From HRBIN12 sp964447335 (lineage in GTDB: Bacteria; Actinomycetota; UBA4738; HRBIN12), in the NCBI GenBank assembly GCA_964447335.1, contig CAYUSA010000005.1, positions 1 through 64,000 on the forward strand: a stretch of DNA of 64,000 nt, given 5' to 3'. The notes under the pieces are model-generated. The model ran no database searches and was not told the origin of the DNA. It saw only the letters and a list, made by a program, of their open reading frames with translations. The position numbers and the translations under genes are program-made. Positions 8,614 through 16,015 of this stretch are shown in pieces (the stretch's first letter is position 1; each line of letters begins with the position of its first letter).

Positions 8614-9450
8614 ATGACCGACCCTGTCTTCCGTCGCATCCTCGTGGGGACCGACGGGTCGCCGCGCGCCGAGGAGGCCGCCCGGCAGGGCGCCCGCCTC
8701 GCATCGGCGCTCGGCGCCGCCCTCGAGCTGGTGTTCGTCGTGGACAGCACGCATCCCCATCCCGAGGACTTCGAGGCGCAGGGGGAGTCGGCGCTCGCCC
8801 GCGTCGCGCGGATCGCCGCCGACGCGGGGGTGCAGGCGCCCACGCGTCTGGTCGCCGGCGAGCCGGCCGCCGCGCTCGTGGCCGAGGCCCGAGAGCACGA
8901 GGCGGACCTGCTCTGCGTCGGCCCGGATGCCGGGATCCTCGGCGGGGCGGTGCGGATCGGCCGGGTCGCGGCCCACGTCGTGCGCGAGGCCCCGTGCTCG
9001 GTCCTGCTCGCGCGAGAGGCGACGCCGGCGTTCCCTCGACGGATCGCATGCGGCGTCGATGGGTCCGAGGGCTCGGTGGCGACGGCGGGGCTCGCAGCGG
9101 CGATCGCGGCGGCGACCGGAGCCGAGCTCCGGCTCCTGCACGTCATCCCGATCTTCCGCGGCGACAACGCGGAGTGGACGCTCGACGCCGAGGAGCCGAG
9201 CCCGACCGAGCTCGAGCCGTCCGTGCTCGCGGCCGTGGCCCGAGGCGTCGCCCCGATCCGCGAGATGGCGATGGGTCGTCCCGAGTCCGCGATCGTGGCG
9301 GCGGCGTCTCGCGACGACACCGACCTCGTCGTGGTCGGCCATCGGGGCATCTCGGGGGTCACGCGCGTGCTGCTCGGCAGCGTGAGCGAGCACGTCACGA
9401 CCCACGCAGCGTGCTCGGTGATCGTCGCCCGCCCGCGCGTGGAGGCCTAG
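8614..9450 (+). CDS. Tandem universal stress protein (two UspA domains)
   Basis: Cytoplasmic protein of 278 residues with two UspA folds in tandem (about 5-140 and 145-277). The second domain has an intact ATP-binding signature, G-x2-G-x9-G-S, in GHRGISGVTRVLLGS; the first carries only a degenerate version (GPDAGILGGAVRIG). Tandem USPs are abundant in actinobacteria and are often members of the DevR regulon in mycobacteria, so control by the regulator at 2863-3528 is plausible. It ends six bases before the convergent acyl-CoA ligase gene. Confidence 0.92.
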   Translation: MTDPVFRRILVGTDGSPRAEEAARQGARLASALGAALELVFVVDSTHPHPEDFEAQGESALARVARIAADAGVQAPTRLVAGEPAAALVAEAREHEADLLCVGPDAGILGGAVRIGRVAAHVVREAPCSVLLAREATPAFPRRIACGVDGSEGSVATAGLAAAIAAATGAELRLLHVIPIFRGDNAEWTLDAEEPSPTELEPSVLAAVARGVAPIREMAMGRPESAIVAAASRDDTDLVVVGHRGISGVTRVLLGSVSEHVTTHAACSVIVARPRVEA

Positions 9451-9456
9451 GGCCGG

Positions 9457-12159
9457 CTACCCGAGCGCGAGCAGCGGCTGCGGCGGCGGCACGTCGCGCA
9501 GGCGGACCCGGGCATCCACCACGAGCGCACCGCTCGACAGCACCATCACGGGGTTGCAGTCCATCTCGGCGATCTCGGGGTGCGCCTCGACGAGCTCGCC
9601 GACCCGCAGGATGACCTCCTCGAGCGCAGGGACGTCCGCCTTCGGCGCACCGCGGAAGCCGTCGAGCAGCGGGAAGGTCTTGAGCGAGCGCACCATCTCG
9701 GTCGCGTCGAGGTCGGTGAGCGGAGTCACGCGGACGGCGACGTCCCGCACCAGCTCGACCGCGGTGCCGCCGGCGCTGCACGCGACGACCGGACCGAACA
9801 GGGGGTCGTGCGCGACGCCGACGAGCATCTCGACGCCCCCGTCGACCATCTCCTGCACGACGAAGCCCTCGGCGGTCACGCCGGCGGCGGTGAGGCGCTC
9901 CGCCATCTCGCGCGCGGCCGTCGAGACCGCTCTCGAGCCTGCGAGCCCGAGCCGCACGGCGCCGAGGTCGGTCTTGTGGACGATCTGCGGCCCGAACGCC
10001 TTCAGCGCGACGGGCCGCCCGATGCGCTCGGCGGCGGTCCCGGCACCCTCCGGGTCCGGGGCGCGCTCGGCGCGCACGAGCCCGATGCCGTAGCAGGTCA
10101 GCAGGTGCTCGACCTCCTCGTCGGCCAGCCACCCGCCGCCCCGGGCGAGCCCCGCGGCGATGATCGACGCGGCCTCGTCGGGCTTCGTGTCGTGGAAGTG
10201 CGGCTGCTGGCCCTCGGGCTTCGCGCGCCAGCGTCCGTACTCGGCCGCGTGGGAGAGCGCGATCGCCGCCTGCTCGGGGAACGCGTACGAGGGGATCCGC
10301 GTGGCGCCCTCCTGCAGGTCCTCGGGAAGGCCCTTGGCCGACATGAAGGTCGTGATCACGGGGATCCGCCCGCCGACGTCGTCGATGCCGCGGACGATGG
10401 CGTGGGCGATCTCGGCGGCCTTGGTGGCCTGCGGCGGGATGTAGATCACGATGAGCGCGTCCACGTCCAGGTCCTCGCCGACGGTGCGGATCGCGCGCTG
10501 GTACTCCTCGGCCGTCGCGGAGGCGATCATGTCCACGGGGTTGCCGACGGAGGCCTCGGTCGGCAGGAACTCGCGGAGCCGGGCCTGGGTGCGCTCGGAG
10601 ATCGGCACGACCTTCAGGCCGTTGGCCTCGCAGGTGTCGGCGCACAAGATCGCGAGGCCGCCGGCGTTCGTGATGATCGCCACGCGGTCGCCCTTCGGCG
10701 CCGGCTGGTTCGCGAGGAGCGTGGCGACGTCGAACATCTCTTCGAGCGTGTCGGTGCGGATGACGCCGCTCTGGCGGAACAGGGCGTCCACGGTGATGTC
10801 GGAGGTCGCGAGCAACGCGCCGGTGTGCGAGGCCGCGGCGCGAGCGCCTGCCGCGCTCCGGCCGGACTTGACGGCGACGATCGGCTTGTCGCGGCCGACC
10901 TCGCGCGCGAGGTGCCCGAACCGCCGGGCGTCGCCGAAGGACTCGATGTACAGCAGGATCACGTCGGTTCGCGAGTCGGCGTCCCAGTAGGCGATGAGGT
11001 CGTTGCCCGAGATGTCCGCCCGGTTCCCGACCGACACGAACGTCGACAGGCCGAGGCCGAGCTTGGTCGCGTACTCCATCACCGCGAGGCCGAGCGCCCC
11101 GCTCTGCGAGAGGAACCCGACGCGCCCCGCCGGCGGATAGACCGTCGCGAACGTGCCGTTCAGCCGGATCTCCGGGTCGGTGTTCACGATGCCCATGCAG
11201 TTCGGGCCGATCACCCGCATGCCGTAGGCCCGCGAGACGTCCATGAGCTCGCCCTGGCGCTTCGGCCCCTCGCCGCCGGTCTCGCCGAACCCCGCCGAGA
11301 TGACGACCAGGCTCCGCACGCCCTTCTCGCCACACTCGCGCGCGACCTGCGCGACGAGCGCGGCCGGCACGGTGATGAACGCGAGCTCGATGTCGCCGGG
11401 CACGTCGAGGATCGACGCGTACGCCGGGACGCCCTGCACCACCGTCGCCTTCGGGTTGACGGGGTAGACGGCCCCGTGGAACTCGGACATCAGCAGGTTC
11501 CGGAAGAGCTGCCCACCGATGCTCGTGGAGTCGCGCGAGGCGCCGACGACCGCGACCGAGGCGGGGGAGAGGAAGGTTCGCATCGCGGCCACGGCCGAGG
11601 CGGTGTCGCGACGCTCGAACCGATCCACGGCCTCCTCGGTGAGCGAGATCGGGAACTCGACCTCGAGGCTGCCGGGGGTCGCGCGGATCGAGACCGGGAA
11701 GCCGCTCGCGCGGAACACGTTCACCATCTTGTGGTTCTCCGGGAGCACCTCGGCAACGAACATCGTGATGGCGTTGGCCGCCGCGGCCTGCGCCGTCTGC
11801 CCGATCAAGATCGAGCCGATCCCTCGACCCTGGTACACGTCGGCGACCGAGACGCTGAACTCGGCGCGACCCTTGTCGATGCGCACGTACTGCGCGCCGC
11901 CGATCATCCGGCCGTCGTCGCCGCCCGTCAGGGCGAGCAGGGTCATGTGGTCCTGGTAGTCGACGTCCACGATCTTGGCCGCGAGCGTGCGCACGTCGAT
12001 CGCCTGGGACCAGAAGCGCAGGCGCCGGGTCTCGGCGGAAAGGCCGATGAGGTAGTCCTCGACGCGGGTCGCGTCGGAGGGTCGGGCGGGTCGGACACGC
12101 ACCGTCGAGCCGTCGCGGAGCACGACGTCCGACACGAGGTGGGAAGGGTAGTCGCTCAT
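9457..12159 (-). CDS. GNAT acetyltransferase fused to ADP-forming acyl-CoA synthetase (Pat-like)
   Basis: Fusion of 900 residues. Residues 1 to about 180 are a GNAT domain (acetyl-CoA loop near VYQGRGIGSILIGQ). Then come a CoA-binding Rossmann domain (VAVVGASRDSTSIGGQLFRN), succinyl-CoA-ligase-like domains, and an ATP-grasp domain (PVALKAFGPQIVHKTDLGAV; near the end EMDCNPVMVL). Protein lysine acetyltransferases of the Pat/YfiQ type share these modules; N-terminal GNAT order is common in actinobacteria. The ligase part keeps the motif ASHTGALLA (His about residue 443), matching the phospho-His of active ADP-forming acetyl-CoA synthetases, so it may retain ligase activity. ATG 12159 chosen over the upstream ATG at 12201, where the extra 14 residues are unlike the family. 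Confidence 0.88.
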   Translation of the reverse strand: MSDYPSHLVSDVVLRDGSTVRVRPARPSDATRVEDYLIGLSAETRRLRFWSQAIDVRTLAAKIVDVDYQDHMTLLALTGGDDGRMIGGAQYVRIDKGRAEFSVSVADVYQGRGIGSILIGQTAQAAAANAITMFVAEVLPENHKMVNVFRASGFPVSIRATPGSLEVEFPISLTEEAVDRFERRDTASAVAAMRTFLSPASVAVVGASRDSTSIGGQLFRNLLMSEFHGAVYPVNPKATVVQGVPAYASILDVPGDIELAFITVPAALVAQVARECGEKGVRSLVVISAGFGETGGEGPKRQGELMDVSRAYGMRVIGPNCMGIVNTDPEIRLNGTFATVYPPAGRVGFLSQSGALGLAVMEYATKLGLGLSTFVSVGNRADISGNDLIAYWDADSRTDVILLYIESFGDARRFGHLAREVGRDKPIVAVKSGRSAAGARAAASHTGALLATSDITVDALFRQSGVIRTDTLEEMFDVATLLANQPAPKGDRVAIITNAGGLAILCADTCEANGLKVVPISERTQARLREFLPTEASVGNPVDMIASATAEEYQRAIRTVGEDLDVDALIVIYIPPQATKAAEIAHAIVRGIDDVGGRIPVITTFMSAKGLPEDLQEGATRIPSYAFPEQAAIALSHAAEYGRWRAKPEGQQPHFHDTKPDEAASIIAAGLARGGGWLADEEVEHLLTCYGIGLVRAERAPDPEGAGTAAERIGRPVALKAFGPQIVHKTDLGAVRLGLAGSRAVSTAAREMAERLTAAGVTAEGFVVQEMVDGGVEMLVGVAHDPLFGPVVACSAGGTAVELVRDVAVRVTPLTDLDATEMVRSLKTFPLLDGFRGAPKADVPALEEVILRVGELVEAHPEIAEMDCNPVMVLSSGALVVDARVRLRDVPPPQPLLALG

Positions 12160-12256
12160 GAGGGAATCGTACGGTCGCACGCGGGGAGGCGTCGGGTCCA
12201 CAGGCCACCCGGAACGATGGGACCCCCGGCAAGAACGGACGGGCCGGAAGTCCCGG

Positions 12257-12850
12257 TCAGGCCTCGCGCGCGGGCGCGAGGGCAGCGCCTCGTGGGGCGC
12301 GCGCGTGCTCGGGGAGGGCTCGGCGCTCGGGCCGCAGGCCCACCGTGAGCGCTCGCAGGACCACCAGGAAGACCACGATGAGCCCCGTGGCGACGTAGGT
12401 CCACCACATCGCTGGGCGGGTCGTGTCCGTGCCGGCGAAGACGCCGTGCAGGAGCGCGAGGGTGAACGTCGGCACCGCGAGCAGGTGCGTGCGTCGCCAC
12501 CAGGTCGTGCCGATCGGCTTGCGGAGCCACGAGGTGACGACGACCACGACGAGCGTGTACATCGCCACGATGCCGACGGTCACGGCCACGGGCCGGTAGG
12601 TCCCTCGCATCGGGATCACCAGGTCCAGGGGGCCGAACGGCATGAACGTGTCGATGAGCAGTCCGCCGAGGTGGATGCCGAGCAGGAACAGACCGCACGT
12701 CGACATGAACTGATGCACGAGCGCCGCCGAGGCCCGCGAGATGCGCTTGCCGAACGGGGCGGTCGTGCTGATGAGACCCCAGACGACCGAGAGGAAGAGC
12801 ATCACGTAGGAGCCGATGCCCGCGGCTCGGAGCACGATCCAGAGCGTCAC
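12257..12850 (-). CDS. Ferric-reductase-like transmembrane b-type cytochrome
   Basis: Membrane protein of 197 residues with about five transmembrane helices, for example LWIVLRAAGIGSYVMLFLSV, AALVHQFMSTCGLFLLGIHL and HLLAVPTFTLALLHGVFAG. Four histidines in paired helices (LVHQF and GIHLG; RRTHLL and LLHGVF) are placed to ligate two b haems across the membrane, as in the ferric reductase/NOX/MsrQ superfamily. GTG at 12850 overlaps the ApbE stop (GTGA), so the two are translationally coupled. It is the last gene of a four-gene operon and probably passes quinol- or cytoplasm-derived electrons to flavin carriers outside the membrane. No FAD or NAD domain is present. Confidence 0.82.
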   Translation of the reverse strand: MTLWIVLRAAGIGSYVMLFLSVVWGLISTTAPFGKRISRASAALVHQFMSTCGLFLLGIHLGGLLIDTFMPFGPLDLVIPMRGTYRPVAVTVGIVAMYTLVVVVVTSWLRKPIGTTWWRRTHLLAVPTFTLALLHGVFAGTDTTRPAMWWTYVATGLIVVFLVVLRALTVGLRPERRALPEHARAPRGAALAPAREA

Positions 12851-13758
12851 GCCGCCACCTCCACGGGCTCGGCGAGGTTCGTCACGACCCGCCCGTCGGC
12901 CGTCACGAGCACCCCCGAGGTCCGATCGAGCGCGGCCTCGCCGTCGAGCAGGGCGTCCTTGGCGCGCACCTCGGCCTCGGCGCAGGTCGGCGCCCAGACC
13001 GTGGCTTGGAGCACGCCGGTGTCCGCCGGCGCGCCAGTGGAAGGGTCGATGAGGTGGTGCAGCCCGTTGCCCCAGGCCCGTCGCGTGATCGAGGACGTCG
13101 CGAGCGCTCCCTCGGTGAGGACCAGCCGGAGCACCTCGTCCTGCGGCGACTCGGGGTCCTCGACACCGACCTCGATGCCGGGCGTCGGGGGCTCGCCGGC
13201 GATCCGCAGGTCGCCGCCCGCGTTCACGACCGCCCACCGCAGGCCCGAGGCGGCGGCCGCCTCGGCCGCGAGGTCCACGGTCCATCCCTTCGCCACGCCG
13301 CCGAGGTCCAGACCCACGCCCTCGGGGAGCCGGAGCTCGGTGCCCTCGAGCCGGACCTCCCGCCAGCGCCCGCACGGCCGGGGGGGACGAAGCGCCGAGC
13401 GGGCGCCCGCGAGGACCTCGTCGAAGTCGCGGTCGTATCCGACCGCGAGGACGGCGTCGAGGACGGTGGGGTCGAAGCGGCCCCGGGTGTCCCGCGCGGC
13501 CTCCAGCGCGTGGCCGACGATCTCCGCGAGGCCCTCGGAGAGCCGTGTCGGCCGACCCGCCCGGGCGTTCACGAGCGTGAGCTCGCTGTCGCCGCGGAAC
13601 CGCGAGCACCGCAGCTCCTCGCGGGCGAAGATCGCCTCGGTCTCCCGGGCGGCCCGCTCGAAGGCCTGGGCGGGCTCATCCGCGGACGCGATGAGCGCCA
13701 CGTCCGTGCCCATCGCGCGGAACGCGTGCCGCGTCGTCGACAGTGGGGTCGAGCTCAC
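12847..13758 (-). CDS. apbE: FAD:protein FMN transferase (ApbE family)
   Basis: Enzyme of 303 residues that moves FMN from FAD onto a Ser/Thr of target proteins. Family motifs are MGTDVALIA at the start, SEL near the FAD pocket, GLDLGGVAKGWTVD, NAGGDLRIAG, the substrate loop ALATSSITRRAW and HLIDPSTGAPAD. The usual metal-site block ADALAT is replaced by AEVRAK, a variant I associate with actinobacterial ApbEs linked to ferric-reductase-like proteins. No signal peptide is evident, unlike proteobacterial ApbE lipoproteins. It overlaps the upstream small-protein gene by 4 bases and the downstream cytochrome gene by 4 bases, so its targets are probably encoded in the operon. Confidence 0.9.
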   Translation of the reverse strand: MSSTPLSTTRHAFRAMGTDVALIASADEPAQAFERAARETEAIFAREELRCSRFRGDSELTLVNARAGRPTRLSEGLAEIVGHALEAARDTRGRFDPTVLDAVLAVGYDRDFDEVLAGARSALRPPRPCGRWREVRLEGTELRLPEGVGLDLGGVAKGWTVDLAAEAAAASGLRWAVVNAGGDLRIAGEPPTPGIEVGVEDPESPQDEVLRLVLTEGALATSSITRRAWGNGLHHLIDPSTGAPADTGVLQATVWAPTCAEAEVRAKDALLDGEAALDRTSGVLVTADGRVVTNLAEPVEVAA

Positions 13759-14111
13759 GAGCCCCCCGTCGTGGTCGTCGGGGGCGGCGCGGCCGCCATG
13801 ACCGAGCCACCGCCGCTCGAGCTCGAGGTGCTCGACGGGCCCGACGAGCTCGACGACCCCGAGGAGGCGTTCGGGTACACGTAGCGGATCGAGGGCGACG
13901 GCTGAGCCTGAACGATCACCCGGCGCGTGATCTTCCGCACGATGACCACCCGCCGTCCGCCGTCCGCCCGGGCGCCCCCCGCCGTCGCCGGCTTCGGCGA
14001 GGCGGAGAGCGCCACGAACGGCGACAGGAACGCGAGGCCGCCGGCCACCCAGGCGATGGCCCGCAGGGCCATCCTGGGCAGCCGGCGCCTCTTGGCGGGC
14101 TTGTCAGTCAT
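13755..14111 (-). CDS. Small membrane-anchored Ser/Pro-rich protein, possible flavinylation target
   Basis: Protein of 118 residues, no family recognised. A basic N-terminus is followed by one transmembrane helix (about 17-38), then the block RRVVIVRKITRRVIVQ (53-68) and a Ser-rich tail. N-A-S-S-G-S-S at 81-87 resembles the FMN-attachment consensus D-x-x-S/T-G-A-T/S, though Asp is Asn and Ala is Ser. The block at 53-68 resembles DPIVRTIHRTVTVEKK in the upstream gene product, suggesting the two are paralogues. It overlaps the upstream gene by 8 bases and apbE by 4 bases. Confidence 0.65.
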   Translation of the reverse strand: MTDKPAKRRRLPRMALRAIAWVAGGLAFLSPFVALSASPKPATAGGARADGGRRVVIVRKITRRVIVQAQPSPSIRYVYPNASSGSSSSSGPSSTSSSSGGGSVMAAAPPPTTTTGGS

Positions 14112-14520
14112 CTCCGAACGAACCCTCGTCTTCGTCTTCGGAGTCGCTACCGGACTGCGTGCTGTCGTCGGACGTGCCCTCGTCCTCGAACGCGTCGTCG
14201 GAGGAGTCCTCGCTCTCGGACTCGCTCTCGAACCCGTCGTCCGAGCTCTCGGACTCGACGGGCTCGCTCGAGCTGGAGCTGGAGCTGGAGCTGGAGCCGG
14301 AGATGGCGTCGAGCGTGATGACCTGCACCGCGCCGTCGCCCTTGGCCTTCTTCTCCACGGTGACCGTGCGATGGATCGTGCGCACGATCGGGTCCTGCTT
14401 CTTCGCGTCCGATGCCGCGGCGGTGCCGTTCCCGGACAGGCCGATGGACAGCGCCATGGTGCCGACGCCCAGGGCTGCGACGAGCCCCGCGGCGATGAGC
14501 ATCGCGGATCGCTTCGTCAT
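14104..14520 (-). CDS. Small secreted or membrane-anchored acidic Ser-rich protein, possible flavinylation target
   Basis: First gene of the operon; 138 residues. The N-terminal helix (about 5-28) is a signal anchor or signal peptide; then come DPIVRTIHRTVTVEKK (43-58), D-A-I-S-G-S-S at 71-77, and a tail of Ser, Asp and Glu. FMN_bind domains typically end in DAVSGAT, where ApbE attaches FMN to Thr; here Ser77 occupies that position. With apbE and a haem membrane protein in the same operon, a flavin-carrying electron shuttle is a reasonable hypothesis, but the Ser-rich context could create the motif by chance. A good ribosome site (ggaggg) precedes ATG 14520. Confidence 0.65.
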   Translation of the reverse strand: MTKRSAMLIAAGLVAALGVGTMALSIGLSGNGTAAASDAKKQDPIVRTIHRTVTVEKKAKGDGAVQVITLDAISGSSSSSSSSSSEPVESESSDDGFESESESEDSSDDAFEDEGTSDDSTQSGSDSEDEDEGSFGDD

Positions 14521-14710
14521 CTGCGTTCCCTCCTTCGATCGGTGGACGCCATCACGTTAGGCCGGGGCCGGTGAGGCACGGCCCAATCGAGGGTTAAGCG
14601 CGAGCTAAGCCTCAAGGGGCCACCGGGGCCGAACGGACCACGCTCGGCGGTCCCCCTGCCCGTGTGCGGGGGGTGCGCGCGGAGGGAACCTGTAGGGGGA
14701 AGGAGGCAGC

Positions 14711-15124
14711 ATGTTCGAAAGGATCCTCCTCGCGGTCGACGGCTCGGAGCACAGCGACCGGGCGGTGCTGGTGGCCGGGGACCTCTCGCGCCGCTACGGC
14801 GGCGAGGTGGTCGTGCTCCACGTGCGCGAGCACGAGGTCACGTGGGGAGCCGACATCGACGTCGAGACGGCCGAGGAGGCCCGCACGCTCGTCGACCGGG
14901 TCGTCCGTGAGCTCAAGGACGCCGGGACGAACGTCCGTGGCGAGGTCGTCCGCGTGCCGCTCGGCCAGACGCCGCGCGCGATCTTGGACATGGTCCGGGA
15001 GGAGGACGCGGGGCTCATCGTGATGGGCACCCGCGGGCTCTCCGACTGGGGCCGGCTCCTGATGGGGAGCGTGGCCCACAAGGTCGTGCACCTCGCCGAG
15101 GTGCCGGTGCTCGTCGTCCGCTGA
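14711..15124 (+). CDS. Universal stress protein (single UspA domain)
   Basis: Protein of 137 residues forming one UspA domain. It begins MFERILLAVDGSEHSDRA and has the complete ATP-binding signature G-x2-G-x9-G-S in GTRGLSDWGRLLMGS. The ribosome site gaaggagg is well placed before ATG 14711. The gene is divergent from the flavin/cytochrome operon across a 190-base spacer and convergent with the GGDEF-like gene. Function is general stress or dormancy adaptation, inferred from family. Confidence 0.92.
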   Translation: MFERILLAVDGSEHSDRAVLVAGDLSRRYGGEVVVLHVREHEVTWGADIDVETAEEARTLVDRVVRELKDAGTNVRGEVVRVPLGQTPRAILDMVREEDAGLIVMGTRGLSDWGRLLMGSVAHKVVHLAEVPVLVVR

Positions 15125-15133
15125 GCCGGACCC

Positions 15134-15973
15134 TCACGCCTCCGTCGCGCCGCGGAGGTGGCGGTCGGCCTCGGCCATGAGCTCGTCGAGCGCGACGGGC
15201 GCGGAGGGCTCGTAGCGGGCCGCGCCGACGGACAGCGACAGCGGTGCCGGCCGGCCGCTCCGGGCGTTGTGGCTGGCGACGGCCTCGACGAGCCGCGAGA
15301 GCACGAGCGCCTCGGCGCCGGTGGCGTTGCCGGTGAGCAGGACGCAGAAGGCGTCGGTCCCCACGCGCGCGAGGACGTCGGAGTCCCGCACGGCCTGGCG
15401 GAGCACGTCCGCGGTCTCGACGAGCAGGCGTGGCCCCTCGGCCGCCCCGAAGGACTCGCTCACCGTGCGAAGGTCGTCGAGCCGAACGAACACGAGGATG
15501 ACCGGCTCGTCCGCCCGGTCCGCGAGCCGCAGGTGGTGCGTCGCGAGCTGTTCGAACCCCCGAGCGTTGTACAGCCCGGTGAGCTCATCGACGATCTGGC
15601 GGCGGTGGAGCTCGCCCTGGAGATGGTGCAGCGACGTCGCGTAGCGGATCGCGCGCCGGAGCGTCGCCGCATCCACATCCGGTCCGACGTGATCCTGGGC
15701 GCCCGCATCGAGCGCCGCGAGCGCGTCGTCGTCCGTCGCCACGGCGACGATCGGCACGTCCGGCGCCTGTGTGCGGATCGCCTCGATGGCATCCGGGCCG
15801 CCGGCGTAGGGGACGAGGGCGACGTCGAAGCCCCCGTCGGCGAGCCGCTCGAGGGCGGTCTCGAGATCGGGGGCGTGCTCGACCGCCACGCCGTCGGGCT
15901 CGGCCGCGGGCGCGGGGGCCATCGCGAGGACGCGGATCTCACCGTGCTCCACGGTTCGTAAGCCTAGCGTCAT
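15134..15973 (-). CDS. Receiver-like plus degenerate GGDEF domain protein
   Basis: Signalling protein of about 279 residues. The N-terminal half resembles a receiver domain (VALVPYAGGPDAIEAI, then VPIVAVATDDDALAALDAG) but lacks the usual acidic pocket and phospho-acceptor Asp. The C-terminal half is a GGDEF fold opening with DELTGLYNARGFEQL, in which the catalytic G-G-D/E-E-F motif reads GTDAF. Loss of the second Gly and the Glu argues against diguanylate cyclase activity; a c-di-GMP- or GTP-binding effector role is more likely. ATG 15973 is preferred over TTG 16000. It lies 42 bases downstream of the acyl-CoA synthetase gene on the same strand and may be cotranscribed. Confidence 0.78.
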   Translation of the reverse strand: MTLGLRTVEHGEIRVLAMAPAPAAEPDGVAVEHAPDLETALERLADGGFDVALVPYAGGPDAIEAIRTQAPDVPIVAVATDDDALAALDAGAQDHVGPDVDAATLRRAIRYATSLHHLQGELHRRQIVDELTGLYNARGFEQLATHHLRLADRADEPVILVFVRLDDLRTVSESFGAAEGPRLLVETADVLRQAVRDSDVLARVGTDAFCVLLTGNATGAEALVLSRLVEAVASHNARSGRPAPLSLSVGAARYEPSAPVALDELMAEADRHLRGATEA

Positions 15974-16015
15974 GCCGGACGCCGTACCATCGGCGCGCAA
16001 CCCGAGCGCGTGGAT

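Noticed and set aside
9580..12348. Plus-strand frame of 922 codons opposite the GNAT-ligase fusion
   Set aside because: Shadow frame in GC-rich DNA; the minus strand shows clear GNAT and ATP-grasp motifs.
14159..14320. Ser/Asp/Glu codon repeats as a DNA repeat or CRISPR-like array
   Set aside because: It is low-complexity coding sequence of the acidic tail, without spaced direct repeats.
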